Assembly (NCBI GenBank): GCA_015680685.1
Contig: MNCI01004678.1
Coordinates: 867,403-931,402, forward strand
DNA: 64,000 bases
Direction: 5' to 3'
Source of the DNA: Gnetum montanum
Lineage: Eukaryota; Streptophyta; Gnetopsida; Gnetales; Gnetaceae
Numbering within the stretch: the first letter of the stretch is position 1; every line of letters begins with the position of its first letter. The notes below the pieces were generated by a model. That model was given only the letters and a program-made list of their open reading frames with translations. It did not search any database and was not told where the DNA came from. Positions 56,390 to 64,000 of this stretch are shown here, piece after piece. The position numbers and the translations under genes were made by a program.

Positions 56390-57157
56390 TCATGTAGTTC
56401 TTGGTGGTGGTGGCTCCTCCATGGGTGTCTTTCCCTTTTCTTTCACTCCAGGTCTTGGGATTTGATGGCATTGAATTATGGCCTAGAGTTTCTCCTCTTG
56501 TAAGGCCTTGAGTGCCTTGGTGTGTGTGTAAGTTTGTGCTTGTGCCATAGAGGCATCCCAATTAGCCTTCTCTTTTTCTTTTGCCACCCTTTTATTATCT
56601 GTCAATAGTTTATTAAGTTGCTCAGTTCTAAAAGTTTTCAACTGGTTCTGAGCAACCTTTGGCCCTGTATTCAGAAGTTTTAATACTTCCAAAATGGCTT
56701 GAACAGAGAAATCAACAGTCACACCACAATTGTTAATTATGGTACCTTCTTCTTTATTGTGCCAAAATTGGTACATTTCCCCTAAGTACTAGGCACCGCT
56801 TTCAAAGAGGGTAGGCCATAATGGGGACCCTTTGAGGTGATTCCTAACGGCTTCTGGAGCAAATTCTGTGCAAAGTCCAAAGTTTAATTCCATGATCACT
56901 ACAATGAATATGGACCTTTCATGGATGGTCTAAACACAATCTTGGGGCAACGTGAGATATCTTCTTTGTTCACATGTTGCAGCAACTCCTCCTTCTGCCT
57001 ACCTTGATTATACAGTAGCAGGGTCTTCATGGTGGATACTAAATGATTGTTCCTCCTACTCTGCATGTTGTTTGGCAGGAACTTGTCCTTCACCTCTCCT
57101 AGGTCGTTTGATAGCACCTTGAGAAGGACCTTCCTATTGTCTGCATTTCAGGGCCAT
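56390..57157 (-). pseudogene. ORFX copy 2, with two internal deletions
   Basis: ATG at 57157 (MALKCRQ), stop at 56392-56390, both matching copy 1. Compared with copy 1 (2787 nt) only 768 nt remain. One deletion removes the sequence matching about 40040-41240: the core jumps from 'LNTGPKVAQ' to 'NQLKTFRTEQLNKLLTDNKRVAKEKEK'. A second removes that matching about 39070-39900. What is left is the N-terminus, the first part of the core ('ELNFGLCTEFAPEAVRNHLKGSPLWP', 'YLGEMYQFWHNKEEG') and a coiled-coil segment. Short shared words at the junctions (such as 'ctcct') suggest slippage or end joining. Confidence 0.85.
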
Positions 57158-57644
57158 CTGCAATCACATGGGACCAATCGTTAGTAAGGTTGTTACCAAA
57201 GTTAGGTTATACCTTACTGCTTGCCTTAATAGATTTACTTTATTTCCATGTGATGTTAATTATTGGAAGAACATGTTCCTGAAAGATTATAATGTTGAGT
57301 CCTCTTTACTTAGGTGGTTTCCAAATTTAATTTTCTGGTATAGCTAAGGGGATGAAATTATTTTTGACACATTTTATTCTTAATTTTACAACAAATTACC
57401 CTTAAAGATGTTCTTTGGGCGATGATGAATTTCAAAAAATTTATGCGCTATTCAACGTGTGCCCCTCCCCCACGACTAAGCTAAACACTCTAGGTTCAAG
57501 TAGGTTTAAATGGAATGAAAATCGGAGTACCAGCAAGCGAGTTATGGATATGAAAGAAAGGGACGTGCAATCGTGAGTTGTAGAGAGGAATTTGAAAAAC
57601 TTCCCCTGCATGAACAGTTGCAAATGATGTTGATTAGCACAAGG

Positions 57645-57662
57645 GGGTCACGTATATATATT
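57645..57662 (-). promoter_or_regulatory. TATA box upstream of ORFX copy 2
   Basis: Minus strand TATATATACGTGACCCCC lies about 495 nt before the ATG. It matches the CCTATAAATACATGACCCCC at 42230 in element 1. The palindrome array present there is missing here. Confidence 0.5.
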
Positions 57663-59026
57663 TTCATTAAAGTTAGGGCACTTAGAGAATGTACCAAAAT
57701 TTTAATATTTTTTTGAAATTAAATGATGTAAACTAAGGACATCTGGACAATTGTTAAAGGGTTCTAGGTAATTCAACTAGTTTTGAAGGCACAAAAATTA
57801 TGATGGTGTGGAATTTATCAATAAGGATCTCGGATGGTAGAGAAAAAGGCTATGTGATGGTTCATAGGAACGTTGAATCGAAGGGATAGTAATAAGGGAA
57901 AGAAAATTGTTGGAAATATGCTAAGGGTAACAGATGATGTGCAGAAGATGGGTCATGAGTGCAAATTACAAAAATTACACAAGTGGGTCCTCCCCAAAAA
58001 AGGTTCCAACCTATAATGCCCTTGTGTAACCACACTTAAAAGTGTCCATGGACACTCGAAGGGTTAAATGTAATCCACACTGGTTCCACAAAACACACAC
58101 ATGTAAATATCACCGGAATTAGGTAAGAATTCTACGTTACACACGACACGAGCTACAATTACACGAATAGTGAGATGAGACGAACTATAGAAGGGATTGT
58201 AGAGATTGGGACATGAGGTAACTGACCCAGGGCATAGTTAATCCTACATGTAATGCATGATTAAGGTGTCATTAACCCGTCGTTCCAAGAGTAGGACCAA
58301 GTCCATTCCTCTGATCAGTGACACTGCATTGTTTCATCCCATGATGAGTGACTATGAGAGTACCAGAATAATAAGGCGTACGATCTCTTGGCATTTTGTT
58401 CAAGCAAGGAGTGATTTTTGTTTTGTGGCACTTCCTTTTTTTTTTCTCTTTCTTCTTTTTATTCGATTGTTGAATCCAAAGAAGCCACCAACATTCAGGC
58501 ATGGGTGCATGTATTTCTAGTGGGACCCCCTAGAACAACATTGGATTTTAAAGTGCCTTTTGATTACTCTTACTCCCATTTTTCATTAAATCTACAAGGA
58601 TCTTAGTACAACCACGTTGCATGACAACTCCCACAGATGTTACCAAAGAGAATCCACAAGTTTCCTTGATGTCACACCCTAATCATTCCCTCTTGGTCCA
58701 TCCTTCTTCATTCCAGGTACAATGAACAGAAAGTTAATTTTAAGTTTTAAAAATGTCAAGAATATCATTGTACCCTCGATCAAAACCTCTTATTTGTAGA
58801 ATGGATGAGTGGGTGTAATGGGCTCACTGTCCACATAATTGATCACTCGAGACTCGATAACATAGAACACACCTCAACCAGCAAGCCACATGAGTGTTTT
58901 ATTCATAGACAAGATTACTTATAAAAACGTAAAAAGATAAAAAGATAAAAAGATAAAACAAGAAATTGAAAAATGAAAAACTGGAAAACAAAAAGTTGTA
59001 AAATTGAAGAAAATGAAAAATATTTA
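57663..59026 (-). other. Spacer between gag and ORFX of element 2
   Basis: Closely similar to 42306-43674 of element 1. It includes the pyrimidine run at 58429-58470 and the conserved 'ggagtgatttttg' and 'cccctagaac' words. No domain was recognised. Confidence 0.5.
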
Positions 59027-61014
59027 TTAATCTTGTTTGTTATTAAATTGGGGGATATCCCCCATAACTAAATGGTTGAGGATGACAAAGATTAATAAAT
59101 GAAAGATGAGGATCCTTGCATGTTGGAAATATTGGGACCTAGTCATACTTACCCCATTAGGGTTCACACACCTGATTATAGTAAGCATAGTGGGGTAATT
59201 TATAAGATGTAGTTTCTAGATAATGAGTTGATCCACTATGATCTTTGGGACCGTAAGATGGTATGATGTCATCCTCCATGGCTATGTTCATTGGGCCGTA
59301 TGGTTGTTGAAGTGTTAATTGGTGGCCCTGATGAAGTGACATGAGGTGTTGGATTTGAAGAGAGGGGTGCACCACAGTGTTGGACTTCTACTGAGTTGGA
59401 GGATGCAGTGGCCTTGGAATTGTGTTGTCCCTTCCCATGAGCATTTCTAAAGAAGGGACACCTTCGATGTTGTTGAGGCCTCTCACTGCCGTTGGCAATC
59501 GTAGCACAAGTAACGTTCGAGGGTTGTTGCTGTGGTGCAGACACCTTAGGAACAGTTGGTGGTGATGTAGGAGGGAAAGGATGAGAATGTTGAAAATTAG
59601 GAGAAGTGTGTGGTACACAAGGCGATGGTTGTGTTGAGGACAAGGGCTGATAGTATTGAGGAGAATGGTAATGCGGTGAGATGGAGTATGTTGGCCCAGT
59701 TGGAGAAATAGGGTATTGGACTAGATAAGCATTTGGACTCAGATGATATGAAGGGTGTCTCCAGTTTAGGGATGGTTTCCCCCATGATTGGGATTGTTGC
59801 CACTGTGATCGAACACAATATCTCTGTACGAACTCTAGGTGTAACATATTTTTCCAATGCTCGTAGAAATGTAATAGGATTGGGCAATGGCCCTTGGGGT
59901 GATCGTACAGGCAAATGTTGCATTCATATGTAGGATTGGCAATTGAGCTCTTATTTTTCTTATCCCTTCTTTTCGACTGTCTAGTGATACTTTGTCCTAT
60001 TTCTCGGGTTGTCAAAACTCTATCTCGAATAATATCAATATATTCTCCACACTTTTTATGCATCCATTCCAACATCTTATTGATCTTTGCCTCAATTTTA
60101 TCTAATGATTGTTGTATTGGAAAAGATGGTTCTTCCTCCTTAAGATCAGTTGATTTATCCTTTTTGTGATTATGGACCTTTGTTAAGTTGAGATTTTGGT
60201 CCCGTTGATGTTTTTCAACACTCTCCCATCTAGCCATTTCTCCTTCTTCTTTTGCTACCCACTTAAGAAGTTATTGGACTTGATTGGTTCATATTTCATA
60301 TAATTGACCTTGGGCATACATCCCTAGGGTTTCTCTTGTTTCATAACAAAGCCCATCAATGATATGGTACATTAGCCTTTCCTCAGAGAACTCATGGCCT
60401 GGACAATTATTTAATAGTGCATAATATCTATCTAAGGCCATGTCCAAGGGTTCATGTTGTGCTTTTTTCCACTCTTGGATTTGTTTCCTCAAGGCTGACA
60501 TTCTTGCGTAGGTTTGATATCTTTCATTAAAGAGTTCTACCATTGTTGGCCAATGTTGTATTGAATTTGGTTTTAACGATCTATACCATACATTTTCTTG
60601 GCCAACGAGTGTCATAGGAAAGAGCTTGAGTTTTTTCCAACCGTTATCAATGTTGTTCCATGTATAGGCATCGTAGAAGGCTTGTAAATGTTGTTTTGGA
60701 TCTAATTCATAGCCTCCTGAGAAATTAGGAAAGTTGTTTAAATCAATCCTAGGTAGACGGCTCTCTTTATGATGCCTACGGGAAATTCGAACAGCCTCTT
60801 GTATTTGCATTAAGCTTGTAGTGGCTAATAGGGGTTCATGGTCATTAGGTAAGTTATGCTTTCATGTTTTGGGACAATGTTTCCTTCATTTATGTTTATA
60901 AGAAACCTCCACTTTGGATTGCGTACTCCAATCTTCATTGCTAGATAATTCGTTGGTTCTCCAATGAATTGCTTCACTAGATGTGGCATTATCATAGTCT
61001 TGTAGGAGAGGCAT
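59027..61014 (-). pseudogene. Gag copy 2 (element 2), best-kept gag
   Basis: ATG at 61014 (MPLLQDYDNATSSE), stop at 59029-59027, about 662 codons. It is nearly open: 60810-60289 and 60237-59269 are long clean stretches, with a stop near 60288. Core: 'SRLPRIDLNNFPNFSGGYELDPKQHLQAFYDAY', 'LKLFPMTLVGQENVWYRSLKPNS', 'MVELFNERYQTYARMSALRKQIQEW', 'LLNNCPGHEFSEERLMYHIIDGL'. A helical Lys/Glu stretch is followed by the zinc knuckle C-x2-C-x3-H-x4-C ('CNICLYDHPKGHC', about 59922-59884) and a long Pro/Ser/His-rich tail. The particle-forming protein of the family; few lesions suggest recent activity. Confidence 0.85.
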
Positions 61015-61137
61015 GATTGTGAAACTATGTGTGAATTCCTATGTGACTTTTTGTAATTATTTCTTCTTAAAAGATAGATAATTAATTCCTATATAGCGAC
61101 CCTGTATGATATAACTAATCTAGATAACGAGCACCGT

Positions 61138-61155
61138 CCTCGACAACGGTGCCAA
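61138..61155 (-). promoter_or_regulatory. Element 2 primer-binding site
   Basis: Minus strand TTGGCACCGTTGTCGAGG follows LTR end CTCATCA. A good match to the tRNA-Asp site TGGCGCCGTTGCCGGGGA. Confidence 0.8.
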
Positions 61156-61981
61156 TGATGAGTGGCGAGATACCCCTACACTCATCCATACGAATACGAA
61201 CGTTTCACGCACGATCCAGTCGAACTCTGCAAACAGGCTAGTTGTGGTATCAAGATAGTTATCCTTAGGTCGTAGTTCACTATCTTCCCATCTGGACTAG
61301 TGTTAACTTTGTCACATATGATTTAGTCCAGAATGAGGTGTATGATGTGTTCCTATACTAATGCTACTCCTGAGTGTAATGGAAAGTGAGATTAACTAAG
61401 CTAAGAGAGAGAGGGTGAGAAGAATCTAAGCTAGCCTATGTGTGATGAGCATCCATTCCTCAATCATCCATACACATCTTGGACTTCATGCACGACTACT
61501 ACTAGGATTACCAAGCGTAAATCCTAGGTACACTACTAGGTTGCCAAGTAGTCACACTTAAATGCTCGTGATCAAGTCGTATTCATTCCACATTTAATAG
61601 GAGTTTACGATAAAGAGATATTAACTACGAAAGCAATAAATAATAATAAAAATTAAAAAATAAACTAAGTGAATGCTGCAATGATGAAGTAATCTCGATC
61701 TTTATTTCTGATCATGTGCATGTCCAAGTACGCCACACTCGAATAAGGATGTCGTACAATTACAATCACCACACTACAAGCATGCACTGAGAAATAATTC
61801 TAACTCTAAGAAGGAAAAACTGCAAGAGTTTGGGTAAGGAACTAAGAACTAACCCCCAGAACAAGGAAAGCTGCCTCTTATTTATAGAAATTGAGGCAGG
61901 TCGTGATATTGCATATGCGATATCGTGGCTGATGCGATATCACAACTACGATATCACAACGAGCAAATTCATGACTCATCA
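61156..61981 (-). repeat. LTR shared between element 2 and a further partial copy
   Basis: 826 bp, TGATGAG to CTCATCA. GATATC array at about 61905-61965; TATA box at about 61878-61886. On its left it has a PBS (so it is the 5' LTR of element 2). On its right it has a PPT and 3' internal sequence (so it is also the 3' LTR of another copy). Confidence 0.9.
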
Positions 61982-62103
61982 TACCCCCATGATTGAATGA
62001 AAACTCATCCTCGAGTTAAAGTAAGAACAAGCTCCATTGATTACACAGTGGATAGGTATGGGATTATTGACTGACTAGAATGGATTCATGCCGTAGTGTG
62101 GAG
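61982..62103 (-). repeat. 3' internal end of a third family copy
   Basis: 'tacccccatgatt...aaaactcatcctcgagttaaagt' and 'gattattgactgactagaatggattcatgc' match 56207-56330 position by position. It is cut at about 62103, where the plus-strand family A LTR begins with a shared 'ggag'-type word. Confidence 0.85.
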
Positions 62104-62821
62104 GTAGGGCTTTCCCTGTTTTAGGTACTTAGACTTAGACCCTTCTCCAAACTATAGCAGTTTTACCATTCCAAAGTTAGAATAATTTCCATGTGCCCAT
62201 AGTAGGAGTCTTAAAGTGAATGGATCTTTATTCGAGAAAATTGTACCTAAGCACACATTTTTGTACAGCAATAAAGATGAATATTCTGATAAACCTTGCA
62301 GCAAGTGGACTAAGCTAAATAGGAATTAATTATTGTTAAATGTTTAAATGCTTTCCTAGATAATTAATCTCTCTCAACCCTTGACTCTCCTAGTTAAGTG
62401 CACTCAATACGACCACTTCGAGCACGTGTGTAATGCTTGGTAACCCAGTAACGAGTAGCGTTTGGTAATCCCAGCAGCGTTGCACTAGTTCAGGGTGTGT
62501 GTGGCAGTGGTGACGGATACTTGTACTAGGACAATTAGAACTTAATTAGTGAATATTTAATAAAAGTTAGTCACTTAGTTCTCTTCACCTTCCCCTATTA
62601 GCATAAGACATTAAAAGGATAAAAGATATAAAAATCATACACCTTAAGCTTACTTAACCATACAACTGTGAAAATAAAAGTAAGTTTGGGAAGACAACGA
62701 TTGATTAACCTTAAGTGTTCCAATAAGGTGCATAAGCACTTAGTTCTTAGAGTTCGACCGGATTGCGCGTGAGACACTCGTATTCATATGGTTGAGTGTA
62801 GGGGTACCTCGCCACTCATCA
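62104..62821 (+). repeat. Family A LTR on plus strand, 5'-truncated
   Basis: Matches the inverse of 6225-6940 from just after the TATA region to the end GCCACTCATCA. It lacks the U3 left part and the TATA box. It is followed by PBS and gag, so it is the 5' LTR of an element running to the right. Confidence 0.8.
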
Positions 62822-62841
62822 TTGGCATCGTTGCTAGGGAC
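62822..62841 (+). promoter_or_regulatory. Family A primer-binding site
   Basis: TTGGCATCGTTGCTAGGGAC follows CTCATCA directly; diverged tRNA-Asp type, like 6205-6224. Confidence 0.75.
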
Positions 62842-62967
62842 TTAGTTGTTTGTGCGCTACGTAGAACATAGAAGATCATTCATATTGTTGGGACGCTAGA
62901 ACGAACCCTTAGGGTTGATCAAAAGAAAAATAAGACAACGGTAAATAGCACATCAAACAAGACAAAA

Positions 62968-64000
62968 ATGTCTTCGTCCTCACACAAAAGCACTTCACCA
63001 CCTAGGACCAATACAAGAGACAGTAGGTAGCACAACACACATAACCAAGATCCACCAATTCCTCAACAATTCTGTGTGGTATATATTCATCATGATGAAT
63101 ACGTACCCAACTTTACCTTTATTCTCCATTAAGATAAACAACTGCATTGGAGAGACTTGGAGGGTAACATAGTGTTGCCTCTAGATCAAGCAATCCCCAA
63201 CATGCTTCTTCATGCTCTCGTGCGAGTAGGCATGTTATAGTTATACGTGGAATATGTTGCATGTGATTATGACACAAGGAATTACCATCCCATAGAAGTG
63301 CAACATCAAAGGGACTTGCCATAGGAGAGATACTATACATCGTTGAAGGGCAAAGGACCCCATAATGCTCCACCTGTATTAAGTGAAATTGAGAGTGGTG
63401 AACCAGTTTCAATAGGTTCCCCACCAAATGATGTTCCCCCTCCTAACGATGGTGAGGAGGTGGTGTATCAGAACCTTCACTCCACAGTTCACAACCCTAG
63501 TTCTGATCCCCATGAACACCAAGTGTTCAACGAGGGAACACAAACACATGATAAGGGTGGGTAGTCTTATTGTAATCACGATTGGGGCCGACACCACTGA
63601 AGAGAAGGAAGGAAACATCATCATGGAAATGGTTCTCCTTCTTCTTCACCTTCATTGTCACATTCACCCTCTCCTTTAGTATCAGGACATAGTCATAAGG
63701 AACCTAACTATGAGGATAAGGGTAAAAAGGATGAGAAACCTTGATAAGAGAGTCAAGAACGAGGATGAGGGCACTCTAGAAAATCGTGGCATAGAAGAAG
63801 GGAGAGTAGGGAACCGCGTAGACATCATAGACGCTATGAATGAAATGATCACGAAGAACCCCTACTCACAACCTGAAGCATGTTAGATATCACGGAGGTC
63901 GTAAGAATTCCCACAAGGCACCAAAACGATAACAGGATCAAGAGGTTAGACATGAATAACATCCCATGATTTGAGGGGGGATACAACGCTGATCCTCAGA
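62968..64000 (+). pseudogene. Family A gag, runs off the window
   Basis: The ATG at 62968 (MSSSSHKSTSPPRTNTRDSR) is followed by 'HNTHNQDPPIPQQFCVVYIHHDEYVPNFTFILH' with a stop between the two blocks. Then come 'LPLDQAIPNMLLHALVRVGML', a region near 63343-63564 rich in Pro/Glu/His, an Arg/His/Ser-rich stretch, and near 63900-64000 the gag core start 'RHQNDNRIKRLDMNNIP-FEGGYNADPQ'. Several stops and frame changes. It parallels 6088-5690 (minus) and 13395-13600 (plus). Confidence 0.8.

Larger units (their letters stand above)
55378..61981 (-). mobile_element. Element 2: gag + internally deleted ORFX, no pol
   Basis: 6604 bp, same family and orientation as element 1: LTR (61981-61156), PBS, gag (61014-59027), spacer, ORFX remnant (57157-56390), PPT, LTR (56206-55378). 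The left flank (GATGT, 55373-55377) is not repeated at the right, because the right LTR is followed by internal sequence of another copy (61982-62103). It was therefore part of a longer LTR-int-LTR-int structure. No pol motifs were found. Confidence 0.85.

Noticed and set aside
59733-60169. Plus-strand hydrophobic frames opposite gag copy 2
   Set aside because: Shadows of the gag frame; the same shadows appear opposite gag copy 1 at 44406-44803.

Overview
This window looks like nuclear DNA from a seed plant with a large, repeat-rich genome. A gymnosperm is my guess, but I cannot confirm it from sequence alone. There are no bacterial-style operons, rRNA arrays or CRISPR arrays. Only one intact host gene is recognisable: a CC-type (ROXY-like) glutaredoxin at 27245-27718 on the + strand. 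Almost everything else is transposable-element DNA in several nested layers, mostly Ty3/gypsy LTR retrotransposons with LTR ends TGATGAG...CTCATCA, a tRNA-Asp-like primer-binding site and a polypurine tract containing GGGGGTA. These traits, and the FMDD reverse-transcriptase motif of one element, point to the Athila/Tat branch.

Layout. 1-7032: a minus-strand gypsy family ('family A') with a truncated LTR plus leader (1-811), an intervening plus-strand gag/protease fragment of another family with a long repeat-rich candidate LTR (812-5690), then family A gag start, PBS and a complete LTR (5690-7032). 7033-13035: a 3' retrotransposon remnant and LTR, an RTE-type LINE fragment, and a decayed copy of the DNA that lies upstream of the glutaredoxin gene. 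13036-24752: a plus-strand gag-pol element (decayed) with an extra ORF ('ORFX') after integrase, PPT and 3' LTR. 24753-27244: the CpG-rich upstream region of the glutaredoxin gene, then the gene. 28296-29173: a LINE 3' fragment bounded by a 17-bp perfect target-site duplication. 29450-29700: 5S-rRNA-like sequence. 30258-31880: chromovirus-like RT/RNase H remnant. 32260-37480: plus-strand LTR-PBS-gag element with an unassigned downstream coding region and no pol.

37952-46666: a complete minus-strand LTR element with 5-bp TSD (CTTGT), inserted in the protease gene of an older minus-strand gypsy element (pieces at 37500-37951 and 46672-48780). It carries gag and ORFX but no protease, reverse transcriptase or integrase. 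50270-55377: an older minus-strand element with RNase H, integrase and ORFX. 55378-61981: a second gag+ORFX element, a deletion derivative of the same family, whose 5' LTR is directly followed by the 3' end of yet another copy (LTR-int-LTR-int). 62104-64000: family A again, plus strand, 5'-truncated LTR, PBS and gag running off the window.

The most interesting signals are: (1) ORFX, a large coiled-coil ORF found four times downstream of pol or gag, each copy preceded by its own TATA box about 450-570 nt upstream; in element 1, and more weakly in the older copy, that box is preceded by the same kind of GATATC-palindrome array that sits before the TATA box in the LTRs; (2) gag+ORFX elements without pol; (3) duplication of the glutaredoxin upstream region, with heavy CpG loss only in the copy buried in retrotransposons; and (4) a dense cluster of TGACG (TGA-factor) motifs upstream of the glutaredoxin, whose protein family is known to act through TGA factors. 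All alignments were made by eye; no search was run.
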